Shown: positions 17,616-25,475 of the stretch, in pieces
Layout: the number at the start of each line of letters is the position of its first letter
How positions within the stretch are numbered: position 1 is the first letter of the stretch
Origin: Bacteroidia bacterium
GTDB lineage: Bacteria; Bacteroidota; Bacteroidia; AKYH767-A; OLB10
Length of the DNA: 45,194 nt
Direction of reading: 5' to 3'
Assembly (NCBI GenBank): GCA_016788185.1
Contig: JAEUTF010000181.1
Location: 1-45,194 of the forward strand
Made by a program: the position numbers and the translations under genes
The notes under the pieces: model-generated
Databases searched by the model: none
What the model was told of the DNA's origin: nothing
The model's input: only the letters and a program-made list of their open reading frames with translations

Positions 17616-18698
17616 TCAGAGGATGCCATTCGATTTTGCCAGTACACCGCAGAGGTGAAACAGCATTCGTGCCCCGACATTTCCATCCCAGTCACCTTTA
17701 CCGGGCGAAACTTCATTCAGATCAAAACTGATGATCTTCTTCTTGCTTTTAGCCAATGCAGATAAGAGGTAGGTGATTTCCTGAAATTCGAAGCCACCCG
17801 GCACCGGGGTACCTGTATTCGGACACAACTTCGGGTCCAGGCCATCAATATCAAAACTGATATGCACATTACCGGGAAGGGCCTCGATGATGGCGTCACA
17901 TTGCTGTTTCCACGATGCGCCCTCATAGCGTTGGGCAGCAAGACCAGCAAAGGAAAATACCTGCACCCTTTTCGGGTGGTTCCGGACATACGCATTTTCT
18001 TCTTCACAAAAATCACGTATACCCACCTGTACAAGTCTGGTGACCTGTTTTATCTGAAGCGCATTGTACATGATGGAAGCATGTGAATAGGTAAAACCTT
18101 CGTATGCCTTCCGTAAATCCATGTGGGCATCGATTTGAAGAATGCCGTAGGTGGGGTATTTTTCGGCGAGCGCCCTGAAAAACCCAAGCGGTGTACTGTG
18201 ATCCCCGCCCACTAAACCCACCAACTTCCCCTTTTTCAACCAATGCATCGTTTGCGCATACACTTCACGTATCATTTCCTCCGATCCGGAGTTCACCGCC
18301 TTTAGTTTTGAAGCCAGTTGCGGAGTACTGTTCAATTCCTGGCCATTTGACAAGGCTTCGATGATTTTTACAGCTTCCTTTTTCAGGGCTTTGGAGGATT
18401 TCAGCAGTCTGCGTGAAACAGGTTCCATGGAAATACCCAACTTCCACAATTCAGGAAATTCGGGGTGATACAAATCCACCTGCGCCGATGCTTCCAGGAT
18501 CGCCTCCGGACCCTGAGCGGTGCCGCCGCCATAACTCACCGTCGCTTCCCAGGGTACGGGGATCAACACAATCTCCGATTCTTCGGAATTGAAAGGCAAA
18601 CCAAAAACATTGGCTTCACCGAGTGCAGGACCGTTCTGATCGAACGATTTGATTTTGGCCAGACGGGCCGGTTTTGCAGATGTATTTCTTTTTTTCAA
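17616..18698 (-). CDS. Agmatinase/arginase-fold ureohydrolase (formimidoylglutamase-like group)
   Basis: The 360-residue protein has the binuclear Mn site of ureohydrolases: GLVGGDHS, DAHMDLR followed by SHAS, and SFDIDGLDP. The opening FGLPFNSEESEIVLIPVPWEATVSYGGGTAQGP is typical of the Bacteroidota branch often annotated as agmatinase-family or formimidoylglutamase. The substrate (agmatine, formimidoylglutamate or another guanidino compound) cannot be settled without neighbours, and none here belong to histidine or arginine catabolism. The longest frame starts with a TTG at 18731, but a perfect promoter box overlaps its first codons. The next plausible start is the TTG at 18698 (MKKRNTSAKPARL), 19 nt after the box; this start is an inference. 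Confidence 0.8.
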   Translation of the reverse strand: MKKRNTSAKPARLAKIKSFDQNGPALGEANVFGLPFNSEESEIVLIPVPWEATVSYGGGTAQGPEAILEASAQVDLYHPEFPELWKLGISMEPVSRRLLKSSKALKKEAVKIIEALSNGQELNSTPQLASKLKAVNSGSEEMIREVYAQTMHWLKKGKLVGLVGGDHSTPLGFFRALAEKYPTYGILQIDAHMDLRKAYEGFTYSHASIMYNALQIKQVTRLVQVGIRDFCEEENAYVRNHPKRVQVFSFAGLAAQRYEGASWKQQCDAIIEALPGNVHISFDIDGLDPKLCPNTGTPVPGGFEFQEITYLLSALAKSKKKIISFDLNEVSPGKGDWDGNVGARMLFHLCGVLAKSNGIL

Positions 18699-18717
18699 GG
18701 GAGAAGGGAATATCTTA

Positions 18718-18725
18718 CAAAGATA
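18718..18725 (-). promoter_or_regulatory. TAnnTTTG promoter box (TATCTTTG) of the ureohydrolase gene
   Basis: Perfect -7 element on the minus strand, inside the longest open frame. It supports a downstream TTG start at 18698. Confidence 0.5.
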
Positions 18726-18764
18726 CTCCAAAAGGAAAAAGCCCGACCATGATGTCTTTCGGTA

Positions 18765-19805
18765 CTATTTACTCTTCCTCAGCGAAAAAGTAAAAACGGT
18801 ACCCTGTCCGGGCTCACTGTTCACATGGATGTTCTCACCATGCGCCTCCATGATGTGCTTGACAATAGCCAGTCCCAAGCCAGTCCCCCCCTGCTCTCTG
18901 GAACGGCTTTTGTCCACACGATAAAAACGTTCAAACAACCTGGGCAGATGCAGCTTTGATATGCCGATGCCATTGTCCGCGACATCCACAATGACCTTAT
19001 CTTCATCCTCGGTAAAACGAACCTCCGTCAGTCCTCCGGCATTACCATATTTTACGGAGTTCACAAGGAGATTGACCAACACCTGACGGACCATATCCTT
19101 GTCGGCATAGACATAGATCGGTTTATCGGGAGAAGCAGAGACCTCCAGTTTAATATTTTTTTCCTTTGCCTGGAATTCCAGCGATTCCACCACATCCCGG
19201 ACAAGTTCACCAAGGTCAAACGTTCTGTATTCTACAATCAATTCTCCGGCTTCCAGACGTGATATCGATTCAAGGTCATCGACAATGCTGATCAGTCGGT
19301 CGATGGATTTGCTGGCCTTGTTCAGATAATGCAGATTGACATCGGGATCATCGATGCCACCGTCAATGAGGGTGTGTATATACCCCTGAACAGAAAATAT
19401 CGGTGTCTTTAGCTCATGTGAAACGTTGCTCAGAAAGTCGCGCCGGTAATTCTCCACCTGTTTCAGGTGATCAATCTCCTCTTTTGACTCATTGCTCCAG
19501 TCAATCAGAATACTGTTTATCTGGGTGGTAATGTCACTGCTGCTTTTGTCTGGCGGACGAACAACGTTTTTGGGATTCCGCAAACGGAGAATGTGTTTGT
19601 AAATCTGGTTCAGGTTCTCATAAATGAACCGGCCATATAAAAAACGAAGCGCCATGCCGAACACGGCAAAAGAAAAAACAAAAAACAACAGATGGACATA
19701 CCAGACGAGCCGGTAACCGGAAATCGCCAGGAATACCGAAACGGCGGCGGTTAATACCACCGCCAGAACAATTGAAGCAATCAGTCCAACCTGTTTGGCG
19801 TTCAC
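18765..19805 (-). CDS. phoR: PhoR-like sensor histidine kinase
   Basis: This 346-residue inner-membrane kinase has two N-terminal transmembrane helices (about 8-28 and 34-54) with almost no loop between them. A linker leads to the HisKA H-box FLSNVSHELKTP (phospho-acceptor His130) and an HATPase domain with N-box NLLVNSVKYG, G1 DNGIGIS and G2 GGTGLGLAIV. The lack of a periplasmic sensor domain fits PhoR-type kinases that read phosphate status through the Pst transporter and PhoU, both encoded nearby. The start is GTG. It lies 153 nt downstream of the response regulator gene, so it may have its own promoter as well as readthrough. The kinase call is firm; the name rests on the phosphate locus. 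Confidence 0.87.
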   Translation of the reverse strand: MNAKQVGLIASIVLAVVLTAAVSVFLAISGYRLVWYVHLLFFVFSFAVFGMALRFLYGRFIYENLNQIYKHILRLRNPKNVVRPPDKSSSDITTQINSILIDWSNESKEEIDHLKQVENYRRDFLSNVSHELKTPIFSVQGYIHTLIDGGIDDPDVNLHYLNKASKSIDRLISIVDDLESISRLEAGELIVEYRTFDLGELVRDVVESLEFQAKEKNIKLEVSASPDKPIYVYADKDMVRQVLVNLLVNSVKYGNAGGLTEVRFTEDEDKVIVDVADNGIGISKLHLPRLFERFYRVDKSRSREQGGTGLGLAIVKHIMEAHGENIHVNSEPGQGTVFTFSLRKSK

Positions 19806-19825
19806 AAAACCTGGATTTAGAATGA

Positions 19826-19853
19826 CTAAAATATGAAATATTCAGGTGACAAA
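19826..19853 (-). promoter_or_regulatory. Possible separate promoter for the phoR-like gene
   Basis: On the minus strand, TTTG (19850-19853), a 16-nt spacer and TATTTTAG (19826-19833, one mismatch to TAnnTTTG) precede the GTG start by 20 nt. It lies in the 153-nt gap between regulator and kinase, which otherwise holds nothing I recognise. Confidence 0.35.
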
Positions 19854-19958
19854 CCGGATGTTGAGGGTAAAACAGCCGGTACGGGAATTCACCTGGTAAT
19901 ATTCCGGACCTTCGTCTCGAGGAGGAACGATTAAAAACTTCTTCCGGCCAGAGGGATA

Positions 19959-20645
19959 TCAGATATCGAACTTGTAACCAATCCCCTTAATGGTCTTGAT
20001 GGACTCATCGCCCAGCTTTTCGCGAATTTTACGGATGTGCACATCGATAGTGCGGTCGCCGACCACGATGTCGTTTCCCCAGACTCTTGAAAGAATATCT
20101 TCCCTGGTAAAAACCTTGCCCGGTTTAGAGGTAAGCAAGGCCAGTAATTCAAATTCCTTGCGGGGGAAGGAAAGGGCCTTTTCATTCTTATAGACGAGGT
20201 AGCTTTCCCGGTCAATGCGCAGATCGCCAATCTGAATAACAGGTATCTGCGTGGCGGGCGCACCGTTTACCCTGCGCAGGAGCGCTTTGATCCGGCTGGT
20301 CAGCACCCGGGGCTTGATGGGCTTGGAGATGTAATCATCGGCACCGACATCAAAGCCGGCAATCTGAGAGTAATCTTCATTGCGGGCCGTAAGAAAAGCG
20401 ACCAGGGTATGTTGCAACTCGGGCACCTCCCGAATGTGACGGCAGGCTTCAATTCCATCCATCACCGGCATCATGATATCCAGAATGATCAAATGCGGGC
20501 GCTCCTTCCTGGCCATTTCCACCGCCTCTTTTCCGTTCTTCGCAAGAAACACCTCGTACCCTTCCTTTTTCAGGTTATACTCCATGAACTCAAGGATATC
20601 CGGTTCATCGTCCACCAGCAGTATTTTAACAGATTCGCTATTCAT
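19959..20645 (-). CDS. phoB: PhoB-like response regulator (OmpR/PhoB family)
   Basis: The 228-residue regulator has a receiver domain with acidic pocket Asp12/Asp13, phospho-acceptor Asp56 in LIILDIMMPVMDG, the switch Thr in FLTARNED and the conserved Lys in YISKPIKP. A winged-helix DNA-binding domain follows (about 130-228), containing FELLALLTSKPGKVFTREDIL and DVHIRKIREKLG. Proteins of this type bind tandem direct repeats with an 11-bp period, and such repeats lie upstream of this gene and of three other transcription units in the locus, so it probably controls itself and them. It is divergent from the TonB receptor, with 255 nt of shared regulatory DNA, and precedes the kinase gene. Confidence 0.9.
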   Translation of the reverse strand: MNSESVKILLVDDEPDILEFMEYNLKKEGYEVFLAKNGKEAVEMARKERPHLIILDIMMPVMDGIEACRHIREVPELQHTLVAFLTARNEDYSQIAGFDVGADDYISKPIKPRVLTSRIKALLRRVNGAPATQIPVIQIGDLRIDRESYLVYKNEKALSFPRKEFELLALLTSKPGKVFTREDILSRVWGNDIVVGDRTIDVHIRKIREKLGDESIKTIKGIGYKFDI

Positions 20646-20662
20646 ACCTTATATTACGGTCT

Positions 20663-20708
20663 CAAAGGTCTTCTTAAGCTGTTATGAAATTGTTAAGTCA
20701 GGATTAAG
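20663..20708 (-). promoter_or_regulatory. Pho-box-like repeats and -7 element upstream of the phoB-like gene
   Basis: On the minus strand three 7-mers lie exactly 11 bp apart: CTTAATC (20708-20702), CTTAACA (20697-20691) and CATAACA (20686-20680). A one-mismatch -7 element, GACCTTTG (20670-20663), follows 9 nt later and 17 nt before the ATG. The arrangement predicts autoregulation. Confidence 0.6.
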
Positions 20709-20824
20709 CCATCCCTATCATTCTTTACAAAGTTCCTGAATGTAATTTACATTCCTAACTTTGAAGTAACATTTAATCCGCTTTGAAGCCCAAAAATTCG
20801 CTGATTATCATTTTTCGGGCCGCT

Positions 20825-20869
20825 CCTTAACATTTAAATAAAACTCCGGTAAACTTAGCGTTTCATTTG
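20825..20869 (+). promoter_or_regulatory. Pho-box-like repeats and -7 element upstream of the TonB receptor
   Basis: 7-mers at 11-bp steps: CTTAACA (20826), AATAAAA (20837), GGTAAAC (20848) and a weak CGTTTCA (20859). The last unit overlaps a one-mismatch -7 element TTCATTTG (20862-20869), 31 nt before the ATG. Further upstream, CTTTGAAG occurs twice, 22 bp apart (20759 and 20781), and TAAC twice, 11 bp apart (20756 and 20767). Confidence 0.55.
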
Positions 20870-20900
20870 AAGGTGTTCTTTGTTAAGGAATTTCTAAGCC

Positions 20901-23717
20901 ATGAAATCAACACTGACAATTATTATTACCGCCTGCCTGTCAATCATTTGCACAGTTACGGCATGGGCCCAGACCGGCGGCATTCGCGGAACGCTGAGCG
21001 ACAAAAACAACGGAGAGACCTTAATCGGCGCCACGGTGACCATTGAAAACACCAGCTTGGGCGCGGTTACGGACATTGACGGCAATTACCAGATTGAAAA
21101 CATCGCAGCGGGTACCTATGCAGTTAAACTCACCTATGTTGGCTACAAACAGGAAATCGTTCCGAACATCACGATCAAGGCCGGAGAAACCATCCGCCTT
21201 GATTTTAAAATGATCAGCAATACACAAACGTTGAAAGACGCCGAAGTGGTTTCGACCAGGATTACCAATACTGAAAACGCGATCCTGGCGGAAATGCGAA
21301 AATCAGAGCAAATCGTAAACGGAGTATCGGCCCAGCAGATTTCCAAAACACAGGACCGCAGCGCTTCTGATGTCATCCGACGTTTGCCTGGTGTCACCAT
21401 CATGGAAGATCGCTTTATCGTGGTCAGAGGACTCAGCGAACGTTACAATGCCGTATTGCTGAACGATGCCATGGCGCCGAGCGCCGAACCAGACAAGAAA
21501 GCCTTTTCCTTTGACATTATTCCCAGTTCCATGCTGGAGCGGGTGCTGATTTACAAAAGCGGAGCGCCGGAACTACCGGGAGAATTTGCAGGAGGCGTTG
21601 TTAAAGTATATACCAAAAATATTCCCGATGAAGATTTTATCAGCGCAGGCATGACCATCGGGGTACGCAGCAACACCACCTTTAATGACTTTAACCGTGC
21701 CTCGCTGAGTAACACCGACTGGTTGGGCATGGACAATGGCAGCAGGGACCTGCCCGGAGACTTCCCGGTTTCCGTTGCGGGACTGAATACCACCCAGCAG
21801 GTGGCCCTCGCCAAATTGCTTCCAAACACCTGGATTGCCCGCGAAAAATCAGCTCCGGTGGACCAACGCTTCAGTCTTGGTTTTGCCAAAAGCTTCAATT
21901 TCGGAAAAGTAAGGGCCTCCAACATCACCGGCATCAATTACAGCAACAGCTACGAAACCCGCGAGGCCGAAAACCTCAATTACAACCAATACGACATCGT
22001 CAACGAAGTCAGTGATACCATTTACAATTTCAACGACCATACCTCGCTCAACAAAGTATCGCTCGGCCTGCTCAGCAATTTCAGCTTTTTGTTCAACCCC
22101 GCCAATAAACTCGAGTTCAGAAACCTGTACAATCAATCCGGAACGAACGGCACCACGATCCGGACGGGTTATAATATTGAAGAAGGAAACGACGTAAAGA
22201 ATTACGCCTTTCGGTATTATGAACGCAAAGTGTATTCAGGACAATTGTCGGGCAGCCATGACTTCAACCAGGAGAAAACAAAGTTTAACTGGACTGCCGG
22301 GTACAGCATGACGCACACCAACGAACCGGATTACAGAAGGATCCGGACGTTCAGAAGCTTAGTCGACAATTTACCGGAATATTATGTTCAGGTTAACAGT
22401 ACGGCTTCACAAGCGGATGCAGGGAGGTTTTATTCAACACTTGACGAGAACAGTTACATGGCCTCCGGAAATGTAGAGCAGGAAGTGAAACAACTTGGTG
22501 AAACAAGGAAGCTCAGGATCAGGGCAGGTTTTTACACCGAAAGCAAAAGCAGAACCTTCAATGCACGTTGGCTGGCTTACACCAAATCAAGGGTTGATAA
22601 GTTTGACAACTCCCTCCTCCAGCTTCCGCTCGACCAGGTATTCAGTTCAGAAAACTTCAATGACAGTACCGGATTTAAGATTGATGAGGGCACCAACGGA
22701 ACCGATCGTTACGAAGCGAACAACAGCCTCGCTGCGGCCTACATCGGTACGACCTGGCCACTCAGCGAAAAAATAATCCTCTCCGGCGGAGTTCGCTTTG
22801 AGTACAACCGCTTGATTCTGGAAAGCGCTGACAACAACGGAAAACCGCTGAAAGTAGACAATCCCATCAGCAGTTTACTGCCTTCGGCCAACGTCAGCTA
22901 CAGTCTTACTCCGAAGTCAATGGTAAGAGCAGCCTATGCCAAAACCCTGAACCGGCCCGAATTCCGTGAAATTGCTCCTTTCGCTTACTATGATTTCGTG
23001 TTTAACAATGTGCTGTTCGGCAACCCGGAACTCGAAACACCTGTGATCAATAATTTCGATCTGCGTTGGGAAAATTATCCTGCAGCAGGTGAACTGATCT
23101 CATTGGGTGTTTTTTATAAACAGTTCAGCAATCCGGTGGAGCAGTACTTTAAACCGGGAGCCGGATCGGGCGGAACCAGGAATTTCGAGTTTAAAAATGC
23201 TGCCGGCGCCTACAGCACCGGTGCAGAAATTGAACTTAGAAAATCACTTGAACCGGTTTTCAAGGCGGGTTTCCTGAGTCGCCTGTCCATCGGCATGAAT
23301 GCTTCTTACATACTAAGCCGGGTGGATCTCGGAAAAGAGGCGATCGGCCAGGACAAAAACCGTATCATGATGGGTCAATCGCTCTATGTGGTAAACACAG
23401 GACTGTATTACAATCAACCTGAACACAAGCTGCAATGCAATGTTCAATACAATGTGATTGGTAAGCGCCTGTTTGCGGTAGGTACCGAAGGCACACCCGA
23501 CGTATATGAATTGCCCCGTCATGTCGTTGACTTCTCCGTGACCAAAGGAATCGGTAAGAACTTTGAAATAAAAGCCGGTGTACAGGACATCCTGAATCAG
23601 GCTACCATCCTTCGCCAGGATTCCAATGAAGACGGAAAAATCACCAATAACGATGAATTAATCTACAGTTTTAAACGTGGCTCGTATTACACACTGGGAT
23701 TCACGGTACGATATTGA
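20901..23717 (+). CDS. TonB-dependent outer-membrane receptor, likely phosphate-starvation induced
   Basis: The 938-residue protein begins with a signal peptide (about 1-24, cut after WAQ). A carboxypeptidase-regulatory-like domain follows (about 27-110: GGIRGTLSDKNNGETLIGA, DIDGNYQIENIAAGTY). Next come a plug domain (about 125-240: SASDVIRRLPGVTIMEDRFI, VVRGLSERYNAVLLND) and a long beta-barrel ending in YYTLGFTVRY with the terminal aromatic residue needed for barrel insertion. It lacks the extra features of SusC and no SusD gene follows. It sits between the PhoB/PhoR-like pair and pstSCAB-phoU, has Pho-box-like repeats in its promoter and is followed by a co-regulated lipoprotein. I infer uptake of phosphate or a phosphorus compound; the ligand is not shown by the sequence. 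Confidence 0.88.
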   Translation: MKSTLTIIITACLSIICTVTAWAQTGGIRGTLSDKNNGETLIGATVTIENTSLGAVTDIDGNYQIENIAAGTYAVKLTYVGYKQEIVPNITIKAGETIRLDFKMISNTQTLKDAEVVSTRITNTENAILAEMRKSEQIVNGVSAQQISKTQDRSASDVIRRLPGVTIMEDRFIVVRGLSERYNAVLLNDAMAPSAEPDKKAFSFDIIPSSMLERVLIYKSGAPELPGEFAGGVVKVYTKNIPDEDFISAGMTIGVRSNTTFNDFNRASLSNTDWLGMDNGSRDLPGDFPVSVAGLNTTQQVALAKLLPNTWIAREKSAPVDQRFSLGFAKSFNFGKVRASNITGINYSNSYETREAENLNYNQYDIVNEVSDTIYNFNDHTSLNKVSLGLLSNFSFLFNPANKLEFRNLYNQSGTNGTTIRTGYNIEEGNDVKNYAFRYYERKVYSGQLSGSHDFNQEKTKFNWTAGYSMTHTNEPDYRRIRTFRSLVDNLPEYYVQVNSTASQADAGRFYSTLDENSYMASGNVEQEVKQLGETRKLRIRAGFYTESKSRTFNARWLAYTKSRVDKFDNSLLQLPLDQVFSSENFNDSTGFKIDEGTNGTDRYEANNSLAAAYIGTTWPLSEKIILSGGVRFEYNRLILESADNNGKPLKVDNPISSLLPSANVSYSLTPKSMVRAAYAKTLNRPEFREIAPFAYYDFVFNNVLFGNPELETPVINNFDLRWENYPAAGELISLGVFYKQFSNPVEQYFKPGAGSGGTRNFEFKNAAGAYSTGAEIELRKSLEPVFKAGFLSRLSIGMNASYILSRVDLGKEAIGQDKNRIMMGQSLYVVNTGLYYNQPEHKLQCNVQYNVIGKRLFAVGTEGTPDVYELPRHVVDFSVTKGIGKNFEIKAGVQDILNQATILRQDSNEDGKITNNDELIYSFKRGSYYTLGFTVRY

Positions 23718-23740
23718 TTTCACTTTGTGGCTTTGAAAGG

Positions 23741-23770
23741 AGACGGAGGAGGCATAGCCTCCTCTTCTCT
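23741..23770 (+). terminator. Rho-independent terminator after the TonB receptor gene
   Basis: GAGGAGGC and GCCTCCTC pair around a 3-nt ATA loop, followed by a T-rich stretch. It separates the receptor from the next gene, which then needs its own promoter. Confidence 0.7.
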
Positions 23771-23787
23771 TTTGGAGCCAGCCGGGA

Positions 23788-23844
23788 ATTAACATTTCCT
23801 TTAAACTGGATTAATACTACAGATACAGGTGAAGGGTAATATTG
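23788..23844 (+). promoter_or_regulatory. Pho-box-like repeats and -7 element upstream of the lipoprotein gene
   Basis: Three 7-mers in 11-bp phase: ATTAACA (23788), CTTTAAA (23799) and ATTAATA (23810). A one-mismatch -7 element, TAATATTG (23837-23844), follows 20 nt later and 32 nt before the ATG. Confidence 0.5.
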
Positions 23845-23876
23845 CAGCGGAACAAATAAAAAGACAAGAAATCAAC

Positions 23877-25262
23877 ATGAAAACATCCATCAGCTTAAGA
23901 AAGCTTAACACGGCCTTCCTGGTATCAATGGGATTGGTCGCAGCCTTATTCAGCTCCTGCAAAAAAGACGAAGAAGACAACACCACACCGTCCAACACCA
24001 TCAACTTTACATTGACTACGCTTGGCGACGGCACCATCCAGGTGGAAGGCAGCACCAATCAAAATACCCAGTTCGACAGCAGCAAAACCTATTTGTTAAA
24101 AGGATTTGTTTATGTAGAAGCCGGTGCGACACTGACCATTCAGCCGGGCACCATCATTAAAGGCGACAAAGCCTCGAAGGGAACGCTCATCATCAAACGC
24201 GGCGGAAAAATCAATGCCAACGGTAGCGCAGTGCATCCGATCATCTTCACGTCTTCCCAAGCCACAGGGTCCAGAAACCCCGGCGACTGGGGTGGCTTGA
24301 TTGTGTGCGGAAAAGCCCCCATCAACCTGCCTGGAGGAGAAGGACAAATTGAAGGAGGCCCCGACGCCCTTTACGGCGGTACGGATGCAGCCGACAATTC
24401 AGGAATCCTTAAATACGTCAGGATTGAATATGCCGGCATTCCCTTTCAGCCCAACCAGGAAATCAACGGACTTACTCTGGGTGGCGTAGGCCATGGTACT
24501 CAGATCGACTATATACAGGTCTCTTATTGCGGCGATGACTCCTATGAAATGTTCGGAGGCACGGTGAACCTGAAACACATCATCTCCTACAAAACCACCG
24601 ACGATGACCTGGACACCGACAACGGATACTCTGGTAAAGTTCAATTTGGTGTAGTACTTCGGGATGCTAACATTGCGGATGTATCGGGATCCAATGGATT
24701 TGAATCTGACAACGACGCAGCCGGATCGTCTCTGACACCTACCACCCGAGCCATCTTTTCGAACATCAGCGTTTTCGGACCCAAGCAAGACACCAGTTCA
24801 ACTGTGAACTCTAACTTTAAACGTGGCGCACACTTGCGACGTAATACGCAAACCTGCATCTACAACTCCCTGATTTCGGGTTATCCGGTTGGATTACTGG
24901 TGGATGGCACCGCCACAGAGGGCAATGCCACTGCGGATGTATTGCAGGTTAAAAATACCGTCGTTGCCTCTTGCAACACCCCACTTGCGGTTGCCAGTGG
25001 TTCGGGCTTTAACATCAGCAACTGGTTTAATACCACCACTTATGGCAATAGCATCCAATATACCAATACCGGACTCTCCAGCGACCCGTATGCCGCCACT
25101 CCGAATTTCCTTCCCCTTGCAGGATCAATTCTTCTGAGCGGCGCAGACTTTAGCAGTTCCAACCTCACTGGCCTGGATCCGGTCAACTTCCGTGGCGCTT
25201 TTGGATCCAGCGACTGGACTTCCGGCTGGGCCAACTGGGATCCGCAAAACACCAATTATTAA
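23877..25262 (+). CDS. Large surface or periplasmic lipoprotein paired with the TonB receptor
   Basis: The 461-residue product has a lipoprotein signal (lipobox LFSSC, Cys28) followed by an acidic KKDEED stretch. Acidic residues next to the lipid Cys in Bacteroidota often accompany surface export. The body looks like a right-handed beta-helix or similar solenoid: GFVYVEAGATLTIQPGTIIKG, GTLIIKRGGKINANGSA and AIFSNISVFGPK are spaced strand-turn repeats. It is rich in Asn, Asp and Gly and contains an acidic segment TTDDDLDTDNGYSG. It has no SusD-like TPR features. From memory, similar proteins stand beside TonB receptors in other Bacteroidota phosphate loci, but none has a defined role that I know of. 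The start at 23877 follows the promoter and signal peptide. A strong terminator follows. Confidence 0.7.
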   Translation: MKTSISLRKLNTAFLVSMGLVAALFSSCKKDEEDNTTPSNTINFTLTTLGDGTIQVEGSTNQNTQFDSSKTYLLKGFVYVEAGATLTIQPGTIIKGDKASKGTLIIKRGGKINANGSAVHPIIFTSSQATGSRNPGDWGGLIVCGKAPINLPGGEGQIEGGPDALYGGTDAADNSGILKYVRIEYAGIPFQPNQEINGLTLGGVGHGTQIDYIQVSYCGDDSYEMFGGTVNLKHIISYKTTDDDLDTDNGYSGKVQFGVVLRDANIADVSGSNGFESDNDAAGSSLTPTTRAIFSNISVFGPKQDTSSTVNSNFKRGAHLRRNTQTCIYNSLISGYPVGLLVDGTATEGNATADVLQVKNTVVASCNTPLAVASGSGFNISNWFNTTTYGNSIQYTNTGLSSDPYAATPNFLPLAGSILLSGADFSSSNLTGLDPVNFRGAFGSSDWTSGWANWDPQNTNY

Positions 25263-25281
25263 AAGAAGCCCCTTGTTTTTT

Positions 25282-25311
25282 AAAGCCCCTGCTGTGGCAG
25301 GGGCTTTTTTT
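25282..25311 (+). terminator. Rho-independent terminator before the pstS promoter
   Basis: An 11-bp stem, AAAGCCCCTGC with GCAGGGGCTTT, around a TGTG loop and followed by seven T. It ends 4 nt before the first Pho-box-like unit of pstS, insulating that promoter from upstream transcription. Confidence 0.92.
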
Positions 25312-25314
25312 GTG

Positions 25315-25371
25315 CTTAACAATTACTTAACACTAATGAAATAAGCAGGTAACATTTTCTTAATCTATTTG
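25315..25371 (+). promoter_or_regulatory. Pho-box-like repeat array of the pst operon
   Basis: Units on one 11-bp grid: CTTAACA (25315), CTTAACA (25326), a non-matching unit (25337), GGTAACA (25348) and CTTAATC (25359). The last overlaps a one-mismatch -7 element TCTATTTG (25364-25371). The start codon is 104 nt downstream, giving a leader of about 95-100 nt. This is the clearest array in the locus. Confidence 0.65.
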
Positions 25372-25475
25372 CAGTGCTGAAACCAGTTAAAAAAGAAATA
25401 TCACTTACTGATTATCAATGCATAATAAGTAAATCTTCCGTTCAAACTCCTTAAACCATTCACAAAAAACATCCA

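Noticed and set aside
20755-20788. Second Pho-box-like cluster between phoB and the TonB receptor (TAAC pair, CTTTGAAG pair)
   Set aside because: Spacing is 11 and 22 bp, but only two units of each kind match and neither abuts a promoter element, so I kept it as a note rather than a site.
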